Assembly (NCBI GenBank): GCA_963720725.1
Contig: CAVRGN010000011.1
Location: 62,001-126,000 of the forward strand
Length of the DNA stretch: 64,000 bases
Source: Benzoatithermus sp963720725
Lineage (GTDB): Bacteria; Pseudomonadota; Alphaproteobacteria; Geminicoccales; Geminicoccaceae
Direction of reading: 5' to 3'
The notes beneath the pieces were generated by a model, which was not told the origin of the DNA, did not search any database, and saw only the letters and a program-made list of their open reading frames with translations. Each line of letters begins with the position of its first letter. The first letter of the stretch is position 1. Below are positions 48,832 to 56,914 of the stretch, one piece after another. A program made the position numbers and the translations under genes.

Positions 48832-49470
48832 ATGAGCCCGAGTCCGGCCGATCTGCGCCGCAACTATGACCGAGACCTGCTCCTCGAAGCCGACGCGGCC
48901 GCCGACCCGATGACGCAGTTCGCCGCTTGGTTCGAGGCGGCGCTCGCCGGGGAGCTGTTCGAGCCCAACGCCATGACGCTGGCGACGGCGAGCGCGGACG
49001 GGCTGCCGAGCGCGCGCATGGTCCTGCTCAAGGGCTTCGATCGGTCCGGCTTCGTGTTCTTCACCAACCTGGAGAGCCGCAAGGCCCTGGAGCTCGCCGC
49101 CAATCCGCGCGCCTCGCTCCTGTTCTGGTGGGACCGGCTGCACCGGCAGGTGCGGATCGAGGGCACGGTCGAGGGCGTCGACGAGAGCGAGGCGGACGCC
49201 TACTTCGCCAGTCGGCCGCACGGCAGCCGCATCGGCGCGCTGGCCTCGCCGCAAAGTCGCGTCATCCCGGGACGCGAGACGCTGGAGACCCGGGTCGCCG
49301 AGCTGACCACGCGCCATCCGGAGGACGTGCCGCGGCCGAAGCACTGGGGCGGCTACCGGCTATACCCGAGCGAGTTCGAGTTCTGGCAGGGCCGGCCCAG
49401 CCGCCTGCACGACCGGCTGCGCTACCGCCGCGACGGATCGGACTGGAAGGTCGAGCGCCTGGCACCGTGA
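48832..49470 (+). CDS. pdxH: Pyridoxamine 5'-phosphate oxidase
   Basis: PdxH oxidises pyridoxine or pyridoxamine 5'-phosphate to PLP using FMN. The 212-residue protein (Met at 48832) has DPMTQFAAWFEAAL, PSARMVLLKGFDRSGFVFFTN (FMN binding), RQVRIEGTVEG, SRPHGSRIGALASPQS and the C-terminal FWQGRPSRLHDRLRYRR with the usual FWQG. Length fits. The Met at 48808 is less likely. Confidence 0.96.
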   Translation: MSPSPADLRRNYDRDLLLEADAAADPMTQFAAWFEAALAGELFEPNAMTLATASADGLPSARMVLLKGFDRSGFVFFTNLESRKALELAANPRASLLFWWDRLHRQVRIEGTVEGVDESEADAYFASRPHGSRIGALASPQSRVIPGRETLETRVAELTTRHPEDVPRPKHWGGYRLYPSEFEFWQGRPSRLHDRLRYRRDGSDWKVERLAP

Positions 49471-49535
49471 TCGCGGCGCAAGACGCAGGCCGTCCTTCTG
49501 ACAGTAGCCTGGACGGTGCAGGAGGTGAGGACGCC

Positions 49536-49937
49536 ATGACTCAAACCATCTTTCCCGCCTTGCGCTACCGCGACGCCCCGGCCGCGATCGCCTGGCTGGA
49601 GCGCGCCTTCGGGTTTCGGCCGCTGGCGGTGCATCCGGGCCCGGACGGGACGATCGGCCATGCCGAGCTCGCGCTCGACCAGGGGGTGATCATGGTCAGC
49701 ACGGCCAGGCCCGATGCCTACGGTGCCAGCAGCCCGAAGGAGGTTGGTGCCGTCAGCCAGTCCCTCTACGTCCAGGTGGACGAGGTGGATCGGCACCACG
49801 CCCGCGCCGCCGCGGCCGGTGCGGACGTGTTCCGCCCGCCCGAGGAAACGCCCTACGGCGCGCGCGAATACAGCTGCCGCGACCCGGAGGGCCATGTCTG
49901 GAGCTTCGGCACCTACCGGCCCGCAACGAACGCGTGA
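49536..49937 (+). CDS. VOC family protein
   Basis: A 133-residue vicinal oxygen chelate protein of the PhnB/bleomycin-resistance-like kind: TIFPALRYRDAPAAIAWLERAFGF at the N terminus and REYSCRDPEGHVWSFGTY at the C terminus. GGAGG lies upstream of the ATG. Substrate unknown. It follows pdxH by 65 nt and could be in the same transcript. Confidence 0.85.
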   Translation: MTQTIFPALRYRDAPAAIAWLERAFGFRPLAVHPGPDGTIGHAELALDQGVIMVSTARPDAYGASSPKEVGAVSQSLYVQVDEVDRHHARAAAAGADVFRPPEETPYGAREYSCRDPEGHVWSFGTYRPATNA

Positions 49938-49987
49938 TCCTGGCGCCGCTTGTGCTAGGTTCGTCGTGTCCGCCGCGGGAGCCCAAC

Positions 49988-50722
49988 ATGAGCGAGCGCA
50001 AGACGGTGTTCATCACCGGTGCCAGCCGTGGCATCGGCCACGCCACCGCCAACTACTTCGTCCAGCGCGGCTGGCGCGCGATCACCTGCTCGCGCGACGA
50101 GGTCCCGCCCGAATGCCCGCGCGACGAGCGGCACGAGCACATCACGGTCGACCTCGAGCTGACCCACCAGCTTCCCGGCACGGTGGAGCGGCTCCACAAC
50201 ATCCTGGGCGGACAGCGCCTGCACGCGCTGGTCAACAATGCCGGCTACTCGCCCAAGGGCGAAGGCGGCAAGCGGCTGGGCTGCGTGGACAGCGACATGG
50301 CGGTCTGGATGCAGACCTTCGCCATCAATTTCTTCGCCCCGGTCTATTTCAGCCGCGCCTGCGCGCCGCTGCTGGCCGAGACCGGCGGCTCGATCGTCAA
50401 TCTCACCTCGATCGCCGGCCACCGCGTCCACCCGTTCGCCGGCAGTGCCTACAGCACTTCGAAGGCGGCGCTGACCGGCCTCACCCGCGAGCTCGCGGCC
50501 GACCTCGCCCATCTCGGCATCCGCGCCAACGCCGTCTGCCCGGGCGAGATCAACACCGCCATCCTCTCGCCCGGCACGGACGCGATCGTCGAGCGCATCC
50601 CCCTCAAGCGCCTGGGCTCGCCCAACGAGGTGGCGGCCGCGATCTTCTACCTCTGCAGCGAGGAGGCGTCCTACATCACCGGGGCAGAGATCCCGGTGAA
50701 CGGTGGGCAGGACGTCTACTGA
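49988..50722 (+). CDS. Short-chain dehydrogenase/reductase
   Basis: The 244-residue SDR has the NAD(P)-binding motif TGASRGIGHA near residues 10-19, NNAGYSP, the Ser in NLTSIAGHR, the catalytic YSTSK (Tyr-x-x-x-Lys), and VCPGEINT. The C terminus GAEIPVNGGQDVY is typical of classical SDRs. The start at 49988 is chosen because the frame upstream has no conserved sequence. Substrate unknown. Confidence 0.93.
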   Translation: MSERKTVFITGASRGIGHATANYFVQRGWRAITCSRDEVPPECPRDERHEHITVDLELTHQLPGTVERLHNILGGQRLHALVNNAGYSPKGEGGKRLGCVDSDMAVWMQTFAINFFAPVYFSRACAPLLAETGGSIVNLTSIAGHRVHPFAGSAYSTSKAALTGLTRELAADLAHLGIRANAVCPGEINTAILSPGTDAIVERIPLKRLGSPNEVAAAIFYLCSEEASYITGAEIPVNGGQDVY

Positions 50723-50734
50723 AAAGGTGCCGCC

Positions 50735-51694
50735 CTACCAGCCCATCGTGCGCAGCATGGCGAGAATAATCGGACCGGGGCTGCGGATGGTTTCGGCCAA
50801 GCCGAGCTGCGGGGTCATCAGCGAGTTCGGGTTGCCGCGCAGATAGGCCGCCTCGTCCAGGTGCGAGTAGCTGCTGCCCGGCTGGAACACCGACGGCGCG
50901 AACAGCTTGGCGCGCAGATTGCCGTTGGCCGAGCGCACCTGCGGACTGTCGAAGAACAGCTTGCCGCGGCGCAGCTGCGCCGACAGCGCCTCGGAGTTCT
51001 CGGCAAAGTTCAGGATCGCCTTGCCACCGCCGTTTTCGACGAAGCGTGAATAGACGATGGGCGCGCCGTCGATCAGGACGAAGCCGCGGTCGGCGGCACT
51101 TACCGCGGCTCCGCCGAGCACGCCCAGACCGTGGCCGATCTCGTGCAGGACCACGGTGGTGAAGTCGTACTTGCCCGCCGGGGCCCGGCGCCGCCCGAAA
51201 TGCCAGTTGGGAAAGACGCTGCTGAAGTCGGCCAGGATGTCGGGTCCTGCGTCCAGCTGCGCCCCGCGAGCCCGGTTCGCCAGAGCGTCGACGTACCAGG
51301 TGTCGGGTCGAGGCGCTCCGGCGAAGTCGCGCCAGATGAAGCTCGGCCCGGCCGAACCCAGGACCCCGGTGCCGAGTGGGGTGTACCGGGCGTCGATCGT
51401 GATCGGCACCGTGGAGCTCAACTCCGCCGCCCAGATGTCGACCGCGCGCTGGAAGGCGGCCCGCGCAGCGGGGCTGAAGCCGCTGTAGGTGACGATGAAG
51501 GTGGCAGCCTCCGGACGTGGGCGCGCGGGTACCACCGGGCGCACGTAGGATTCGGGACCTGCTGGTCCCGCCAGCAGCCTGACGGTCGCTGCCGCCCTTC
51601 GCTCGGTCGCCGCGACTGGAACCGATAGGCCTGCCAGAAGTAAGCCGGCAATCAGCGCAACCGAACATCTGGAACATGGATGAATGGCTATCAT
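50735..51694 (-). CDS. Secreted zinc metalloprotease
   Basis: The 319-residue protein has a signal peptide (CSVALIAGLLLAGLSVPVAA) and a zincin motif VVLHEIGHGLGVLGG near residues 182-196, with two zinc His and the catalytic Glu. The third ligand is not obvious from the HExxHxxG context. A Met-turn-like segment is NSLMTPQLG, and the protein ends PIILAMLRTMGW. The motif pair HEIGHGLG ... LMTP ... IL(A)MLRxMGW fits a group of secreted bacterial metalloproteases known mainly from genome annotation. It is divergent from two serine proteases and may be part of the same exported-protease locus. Confidence 0.8.
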   Translation of the reverse strand: MIAIHPCSRCSVALIAGLLLAGLSVPVAATERRAAATVRLLAGPAGPESYVRPVVPARPRPEAATFIVTYSGFSPAARAAFQRAVDIWAAELSSTVPITIDARYTPLGTGVLGSAGPSFIWRDFAGAPRPDTWYVDALANRARGAQLDAGPDILADFSSVFPNWHFGRRRAPAGKYDFTTVVLHEIGHGLGVLGGAAVSAADRGFVLIDGAPIVYSRFVENGGGKAILNFAENSEALSAQLRRGKLFFDSPQVRSANGNLRAKLFAPSVFQPGSSYSHLDEAAYLRGNPNSLMTPQLGLAETIRSPGPIILAMLRTMGW

Positions 51695-52040
51695 GGCGCT
51701 TTCTCCTTTGCTTTCGGCAAATACTGCCGATTACAGCGAATGACCATGCGTTACGTGGAACTCTGCCCTTCGATCACTTCGCGCGTCCTCCAAGCGGCGG
51801 CGGCAGGGCCAGGACGTGCCCCTGGTGGACCAGGCATAGCAGCAAGACTTCCCGCCCGGGTTGACGGACCTGTCCCGCTCTCTACACCCGAGCGGCATCA
51901 AATGACTTTTCCGAAACGCTGTGTCGGTGAGCTTTCCCACAAGGCTTGCCAGCAACCGCCGAGGTCCATATGCCGGCGCCCGATTGCGCCTCGAGAACAG
52001 ACCGACGGGAGTGCGAGAGCCCGGCCGGGAGGAGACAGCC
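51695..52040. other. Divergent intergenic region of protease locus
   Basis: This 346-nt stretch lies between the divergent metalloprotease and first serine protease. Its ends must hold their promoters, but I see no strong consensus promoter, hairpin or gene in it. Open frames through it carry no conserved residues. Confidence 0.5.
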
Positions 52041-53015
52041 ATGACGATCAAGGTTCAGCGCACCCGCCCGCTCATCTGCCTAGCGGCGTTGTTGACGCTC
52101 GCCGGGGTTCAGACCGGCGCGGCGTACGGTGCGGCCACGGCAAATCGCGACGCGCGAACCGCCAGCAACGGGCGCTCGATCCCGAACGTCGCCTCCAGCC
52201 GCAGCTACTGGCCGGCGGCGGCCGGTGCGATCGAGCTGGGGCTGTTGTCGAGCACGCGCGCCAACGGGGCGAGCGGCCGCGATACGGCCGGCGAACTCCA
52301 GTCCAGGCTGGCGCTTCCAGCCATGCAGGGCCCGCTCGGCATCGAATCGATCATCGGCCCCGACAGCCGCAAGCGGGTCGGGAAAACCACCGATTTCCCC
52401 GCGCGGGCGACCGTGCTCGTGACCTTCTCAGCCGGGCGCTGCACTGGCTGGTTGATCGGCAAGGATACCGTGGTCACCGCCGGCCACTGCGTGCATCCCG
52501 GTGACGGCGGGTCGTTCTACCCCGTCCGAAGCTACAAGATATTCCCGGGCCGCAACGGCAGCGCCAATCCCTACGGCTCGTGCACGGCACGCTGGACCGC
52601 AAGCGTCCGCGGCTGGACCGTCGAGGGGAAGGACGATTTCGACTACGGTGCGATCAAGCTCAACTGCACCATCGGCAACACCACCGGCTGGTACGGCTAC
52701 TTCTGGACCCGGGCGTCCCTGACCGGTCTGCCCACGATCGTCAGCGGCTATCCGGGGGACAAGCCCCTGACCCAGTGGCGCAGCGACGATCTGGTGCGGG
52801 TCACGCAGAGCCGCCGCGTCTTCTACCAGAACGACACGGTCGGCGGGGTCAGCGGCGCGCCCGTCTACTACAACCGCGCCGGTTGCGGCCTGTGCTCGAT
52901 GGCGGTCCACGCCTACGGCATCTACGACCGGCCACCGTTCAGCACCAACAATCACGGCACCCGCATCACCAAGGCGGTGTTCGACAATCTCAATGCCTGG
53001 CGCAGCGCACGCTGA
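52041..53015 (+). CDS. Secreted V8/trypsin-like serine protease, copy 1
   Basis: The 324-residue precursor has a signal peptide (ICLAALLTLAGVQTGAAYG), a variable propeptide-like stretch to about residue 115, and a chymotrypsin-fold domain. The triad is H149 in VVTAGHCVHPG, D201 in DFDYGAIKL and S271 in TVGGVSGAPVYYN. The Ser motif is GVSGAP rather than the common GDSGGP, closer to glutamyl-endopeptidase (S1B) forms. Paired cysteines (RCTGW, GHC, SCTARW, CTIG, GCGLC) suggest disulfides. The start at 52041 follows GGAGGAGAC. It is 54% or more identical in its catalytic half to the next gene by eye, clearly a tandem duplicate. Confidence 0.9.
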   Translation: MTIKVQRTRPLICLAALLTLAGVQTGAAYGAATANRDARTASNGRSIPNVASSRSYWPAAAGAIELGLLSSTRANGASGRDTAGELQSRLALPAMQGPLGIESIIGPDSRKRVGKTTDFPARATVLVTFSAGRCTGWLIGKDTVVTAGHCVHPGDGGSFYPVRSYKIFPGRNGSANPYGSCTARWTASVRGWTVEGKDDFDYGAIKLNCTIGNTTGWYGYFWTRASLTGLPTIVSGYPGDKPLTQWRSDDLVRVTQSRRVFYQNDTVGGVSGAPVYYNRAGCGLCSMAVHAYGIYDRPPFSTNNHGTRITKAVFDNLNAWRSAR

Positions 53016-53100
53016 GCAGGTAGCCGGCGACAACTTGCGTCCGGTTTCCGTCCGCCGCGAAGCGAGCGGCCCGTGGACCTTTCAATCAAGGGCGGCATCC

Positions 53101-53116
53101 TGTGAGAAAGGACACA
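53101..53116 (+). promoter_or_regulatory. CRP-like palindrome upstream of protease copy 2
   Basis: TGTGA, six bases, then ACACA forms a near-perfect CRP-type dyad 115 nt before the second protease gene. A Crp/Fnr-type regulator is encoded at 20670-21377, but a link is only speculation. Confidence 0.25.
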
Positions 53117-53230
53117 GATTCCATCTGAGGATTAGATTACCTGGATCAACAATCAAAACAATCATGCTCTCGGCGTCAATCACTGACGAGCAAGCTGGTA
53201 CCAGGCCGGCTTCGAGAGGGACGTCTCATC

Positions 53231-54202
53231 ATGAACAAGCATCCGACATTACTGCACACGATCGCGACCGCTTCGCTGATTGCATGCATCGCGGGCGCGG
53301 CAAGTGAGGCGCGGAGCGCCGGCCGCGTCGGTCCCGATACGGCTGTCACCAGCAACGGCCGCGAGATCGCCGCCGCCAAGGTGCGCCGCACCTACTCACC
53401 ATCCTTCGCGGGCGCGGCGGAATTCGCCGGCGCGCTCGACGCCCTGGCGGAACGAAAGAGCGGCCGTGAATCGCGCAGCGAATTGGGCGCGCTCATGGCC
53501 CTGCAGGCGGTCGACGGACCGAAAGGCATCGAATCGGTCATCGGCGCCGACAACCGCATGCGCGTCAATCCCACCACCGGCTTTCCCGCTCGCGCCACGG
53601 TGCTGATCACCTTCTCGGCCGGGCGCTGCACGGGCTGGCTGATCGGCAAGGACACGGTGGTGACCGCCGGGCACTGCGTCCATCCGGGCGGTGGCGGCTC
53701 GTTCTACCCGGTCGGCAGCTACAGCATCTACCCCGGGCGCAACGGCACCAGCAGCCCCTACGGCTCGTGCACCGCCCGCTGGACCGCGAGCGTCCGCGGC
53801 TGGACCGTCAACGGCAACGACCAGTACGATTACGGCGCGATCAAGCTCCGCTGCTCGGTCGGCAACATGACAGGCTGGTACGGCTTCTTCTGGACCTCGT
53901 CCTCCCTCACCGGACTGCCCACGATCGTCAGCGGCTATCCCGGCGACAAGCCCCTGACCCAGTGGCGCAGCGACGATCTGGTGCGCGTGACCCAGACCAG
54001 GCGGGTCTTCTACCAGAACGACACGGTCGGGGGCGTCAGCGGCGCGCCGGTCTACTACAATCGCGCCGGCTGCGGCCTGTGCTCGATGGCGGTCCACGCC
54101 TACGGCACCTATGGCCTCCCGCCCTTCAGCACCAACAATCACGGCACCAGGATCATCAAAGCCGTGTTCGACAATCTGACGGCCTGGCGCAACGCGCCCT
54201 GA
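53231..54202 (+). CDS. Secreted V8/trypsin-like serine protease, copy 2
   Basis: The 323-residue precursor matches copy 1 almost residue for residue from about residue 105 on, with the triad at H148 (TAGHCVHPG), D200 (YDYGAIKL) and S270 (GVSGAPVYYN). One run of over 50 residues after LTGLPTIVSG differs at a single position. The N-terminal signal (LLHTIATASLIACIAGAASEARS) and propeptide (SFAGAAEFAGALDALAERKSG) differ strongly. This pattern fits tandem duplication followed by propeptide divergence, or gene conversion of the catalytic part. A strong palindrome follows the stop. Confidence 0.9.
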   Translation: MNKHPTLLHTIATASLIACIAGAASEARSAGRVGPDTAVTSNGREIAAAKVRRTYSPSFAGAAEFAGALDALAERKSGRESRSELGALMALQAVDGPKGIESVIGADNRMRVNPTTGFPARATVLITFSAGRCTGWLIGKDTVVTAGHCVHPGGGGSFYPVGSYSIYPGRNGTSSPYGSCTARWTASVRGWTVNGNDQYDYGAIKLRCSVGNMTGWYGFFWTSSSLTGLPTIVSGYPGDKPLTQWRSDDLVRVTQTRRVFYQNDTVGGVSGAPVYYNRAGCGLCSMAVHAYGTYGLPPFSTNNHGTRIIKAVFDNLTAWRNAP

Positions 54203-54220
54203 GCGGCCGGATGGAGCGAA

Positions 54221-54245
54221 GGGGCCGGCCGGACCGGCCGGCCCC
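54221..54245 (+). terminator. Perfect 12-bp inverted repeat
   Basis: GGGGCCGGCCGG (54221-54232), one base, then its exact complement (54234-54245) lie 19 nt after the second protease stop. It is probably a terminator hairpin; there is no T-tract. Confidence 0.5.
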
Positions 54246-54279
54246 ACCGCATGAACCATGCAGATTGGCGAGACACAGA

Positions 54280-54681
54280 ATGCGACGTTCAGGGATCGCG
54301 CGAGCGCTGTTGCTGGGGACCGTCATGGCGAGCACCACGGCTCTGGCCGAGGAGGAACGGGCCGATCCGAACCAGCCGACCGCGTCCACCGAGCAGCCGG
54401 GAACACCCGGCCGGATCGCGCAAGGGGTAAGCGGGATGGTGACCGATCGCGGCGGCGCACCGGTGGCCGGGGCGCGGGTCGACGCGATTTCGCTGGACGA
54501 GCCGCGTCGTCCGGTTCCCGACATCGCCATCCTGAGCGACGCGCGGGGCGAATTCACCTGGCCGCTGGCACCCGGCCGTTACCGGCTGACGGTGAAGGCC
54601 GGAGCCCAGGAGCTGGCGACGGTGGTGATCGAGGTCGTGGCGGGTGCCGTGACCCGGTTGCGGCTGGTCGCCGAACGGTGA
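54280..54681 (+). CDS. Secreted protein with carboxypeptidase-regulatory-like domain
   Basis: The 133-residue product has a signal peptide (LLLGTVMASTTALAEEE), a short linker, and an Ig-like CarboxypepD_reg domain: GVSGMVTDRGGAPVAGARVDAISL, SDARGEFTWPLAPGRYRLTV and VVIEVVAGAVTRLRL. Such domains are beta-sandwich modules attached to exported proteins; here it stands alone. It follows the protease pair on the same strand and could be an accessory factor, which is inference. Confidence 0.75.
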   Translation: MRRSGIARALLLGTVMASTTALAEEERADPNQPTASTEQPGTPGRIAQGVSGMVTDRGGAPVAGARVDAISLDEPRRPVPDIAILSDARGEFTWPLAPGRYRLTVKAGAQELATVVIEVVAGAVTRLRLVAER

Positions 54682-54684
54682 GAC

Positions 54685-54715
54685 GCGGCCCGGCCGCCGC
54701 AGACGCCCGGGCCGC
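54685..54715. terminator. Bidirectional hairpin
   Basis: GCGGCCCGG (54685-54693) and its complement (54707-54715) lie between the convergent CarboxypepD_reg and BI-1 genes. It could end both transcripts. Confidence 0.45.
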
Positions 54716-54727
54716 TGCTTCGAACGG

Positions 54728-55450
54728 CTACTCCTCGCGGGCGACCCCGAACAGCTGCAGCAGCATCTGGAACAGGTTGATGAAGCTCAGATAGAGCGAC
54801 AGCGCGCCGAACACGGCAAGCTTGCTGTTGGCCTCCACGCCGGCGTTCTCGGCGTAGTTCTCCTTGATCATCTGCGTGTCGTAGGCGGCGAGGCCGGTGA
54901 ACACGATCACGCCGATCACCGAGACCGCGAACTGGATCGCCGAGGAGCCGACGAAGATGTTCACCAGGCTGGCGATGATGATGCCGATCAGGCCCATGAA
55001 CAGGAACGAGCCCATCCTGGTGAGGTCGGCCTTGGTCGTATAGCCGTAGAGGCTGGCGGCACCGAACATGCCGGCGCTGATGAAGAAGACGCGCGCGATG
55101 CTGGCCCCGGTGAAGACGAGGAAGATCGCGGCCATCGACAGGCCCATGACCGCGCAGAAGGCCCAGAAGGTCATCTGTGCGGTGCTGGCGGACATGGATT
55201 GGATGCGGAAGGTGAAGAAGAACACGAACGCCAGCGGCGCCAGCATCACCACCCACTTCAGCGGCGTGCCGAAGATCGGCATGTAGAGGGCGGGCGTGGA
55301 GCCCACGACATAGGCCACGATGCCGGTCAGCGCGAGGCCCAGCATCATGTAGTTGTAGACCTGCAGCATGTGACGCCGCAGGCCTTCGTCGAACTCGGCC
55401 TGCGACGTCCAGCGCGCGGTCGAGTAGGAACGGGCCAAAGGTTCAGCCAT
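54728..55450 (-). CDS. Bax inhibitor-1/YccA family membrane protein
   Basis: The 240-residue protein has seven hydrophobic helices and the BI-1 family pattern: an N-terminal RRHMLQVYNYMMLGLALTGIVAY, a middle MTFWAFCAVMGLSMA, and the conserved C-terminal GLAAYDTQMIKE and LSLYLSFINLFQMLLQLFG. Family members are linked to calcium leak, membrane protein quality and stress tolerance. Its start overlaps the anti-sigma stop by 8 nt (ATGGCTGA), which suggests it belongs to the sigma/anti-sigma operon. Confidence 0.93.
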   Translation of the reverse strand: MAEPLARSYSTARWTSQAEFDEGLRRHMLQVYNYMMLGLALTGIVAYVVGSTPALYMPIFGTPLKWVVMLAPLAFVFFFTFRIQSMSASTAQMTFWAFCAVMGLSMAAIFLVFTGASIARVFFISAGMFGAASLYGYTTKADLTRMGSFLFMGLIGIIIASLVNIFVGSSAIQFAVSVIGVIVFTGLAAYDTQMIKENYAENAGVEANSKLAVFGALSLYLSFINLFQMLLQLFGVAREE

Positions 55451-56246
55451 GGGGTGCTCCGTGGGTTGGTGAGGTGCCGATGAAGGACGCCCACGGCCGG
55501 AAGCCGGCCTCGCGGGCGAGTTCGAGCAGCGCGGCCTCGTCGACGCCGCCGCTCAGCGCGTAGGCGTAGGGGCCGGTCTGCCAGAAGACCGTGGTGTGGC
55601 CCTGGACCGTCGCACTGCGCGGCCAGAGCACATCGAAGTCGGCGGCCTCGCCGGCGAACAGGGTGATGGGCTCGCCCGCGGCCGTGCGGTAGAGCGCGAC
55701 CAGCGCATTGCCGCCCCGCCAGGCCACGAGATCGGAGCCCACCAGCCGCAGCGTTCCGCCGAGCGGCGGCACCGGCACCTCGCCGCCGGTGCGCGGGGCC
55801 TCGGGTCCGTGTGGAGCGGCGCCGGATTCCGCCACCCCGAGCCGCGCCGGCAGCGTGTCCAGCGACCGCGCCGCCTCGGCGGCGAAGGCCGGCACCGGAT
55901 GCGCTGCGGCCACCGGATCGACGAACAGGCCGAGTTCGGCGTGCGCGAACCAGCCGGCCCCGATCAGCACCGCCGCGGCCAGCGCGCGCCGCAGCCGCAA
56001 GCCGGTCCGACGCGCGACCAGCCGCCGGGTCAGCGCCCGCGCCCGCGCCACCGTCGCCGCCGGCGGGTCCCAGCCCTCGTCGGCCAGGAACAGCCGGACC
56101 TCGTCGCGCAGGCGCAGGCTCTCCATGATCTCGGCCGCATCCTGGGGATGGGACTGCAGCCACCGCTCGACCTCGATCCGGCCTTGCATGTCGAGCTGGC
56201 CATCGACATAGGCCTGGAGCTCGCCGTCACCCAAGGGTGCGTTCAT
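55443..56246 (-). CDS. Anti-sigma factor (transmembrane)
   Basis: The 267-residue protein begins with an anti-sigma-like domain (GELQAYVDGQLDMQGRIEVERWLQSHPQDAAEIMESLRLRDEVR) lacking the zinc HxxxCxxC. One membrane helix follows near residue 95 (ALAAAVLIGAGWFAHAELGL), and then a periplasmic domain (LGGTLRLVGSDLVAWRGGNALVALYRT...FWQTGPYAYALSGG) of the kind found in RsiW/ChrR-like anti-sigma proteins. It is 2 nt after the sigma gene, so the pair is co-expressed. Confidence 0.88.
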   Translation of the reverse strand: MNAPLGDGELQAYVDGQLDMQGRIEVERWLQSHPQDAAEIMESLRLRDEVRLFLADEGWDPPAATVARARALTRRLVARRTGLRLRRALAAAVLIGAGWFAHAELGLFVDPVAAAHPVPAFAAEAARSLDTLPARLGVAESGAAPHGPEAPRTGGEVPVPPLGGTLRLVGSDLVAWRGGNALVALYRTAAGEPITLFAGEAADFDVLWPRSATVQGHTTVFWQTGPYAYALSGGVDEAALLELAREAGFRPWASFIGTSPTHGAPHG

Positions 56247-56248
56247 GT

Positions 56249-56779
56249 TCACCTCACCACCCGCAGCGCGGGTCGTTCGCCGGATTCGCCGCCACCGGCC
56301 ACCGCCCGGCGCAACGCTTCGCGCGCCCGGGCCAGACGCGACATCAAGGTGCCCATGGGCAGGCCCAGGATTTCGGCCGCCTCCTTGTAGGAAAGTCCGT
56401 CGATCGCCACGAGGACGATGACCTCGCGCTGGTCCTCGGGCAGGCCGAGCAGCGCCCGCATGGTCTGACCCAGCTCCACCCGCCCATATTGGCTCGGCGG
56501 GGCCGCCGGCACGGCGGCGGCGGCCAGTTCCTTGGCACCGGCGTGCTCGACCAATGCGCGGCGGCGCCGCGAAACATGCGTGTTGTGGACGATCGACAGC
56601 AGCCAGGGCCGGAGAGCCAACCCGGACCGCCAGGTCGCCGCGCCCGCGAGCGCCCGCATGAGCGCCTCCTGCACCAGGTCCTCCGCACGGTCGCCATCGC
56701 GGGTCAGCACCAGCGCGTAGCGGCGCAGCACGCCCAGATGGGGCTCGACGTCGAATGCGGTTGCCGAAGGCTCGCTCAT
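56249..56779 (-). CDS. ECF RNA polymerase sigma factor
   Basis: The 176-residue protein is a group 4 sigma factor. Region 2 has RRYALVLTRDGDRAEDLVQEALMRAL. Region 4 has LPEDQREVIVLVAIDGLSYKEAAEILGLPMGTLMSRLARAREALRR, the helix-turn-helix for the -35 element. It is transcribed with its anti-sigma factor and probably the BI-1 gene. A candidate ECF-type promoter sits just upstream of the start, consistent with self-activation. Confidence 0.93.
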   Translation of the reverse strand: MSEPSATAFDVEPHLGVLRRYALVLTRDGDRAEDLVQEALMRALAGAATWRSGLALRPWLLSIVHNTHVSRRRRALVEHAGAKELAAAAVPAAPPSQYGRVELGQTMRALLGLPEDQREVIVLVAIDGLSYKEAAEILGLPMGTLMSRLARAREALRRAVAGGGESGERPALRVVR

Positions 56780-56785
56780 GCCCGG

Positions 56786-56813
56786 TATACGCCCGAGGCG
56801 CCGCCCTAATCCC
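56786..56813 (-). promoter_or_regulatory. Candidate ECF-type self-promoter
   Basis: On the minus strand GGGATT (56808-56813) and CGTATA (56786-56791) are 16 nt apart, like many ECF promoters. The start site would fall at or next to the ATG at 56779, implying a leaderless message or a start further in. Confidence 0.45.
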
Positions 56814-56914
56814 GACCGGCGGCAAGAAAGATTTGCGCCGGACGCGCCGGAGCCGACCTGCTAGACCGGGCTGGTCGGGATCGCCCAGGCGGTCTGCCTC
56901 AAAGGGAACAGAAC

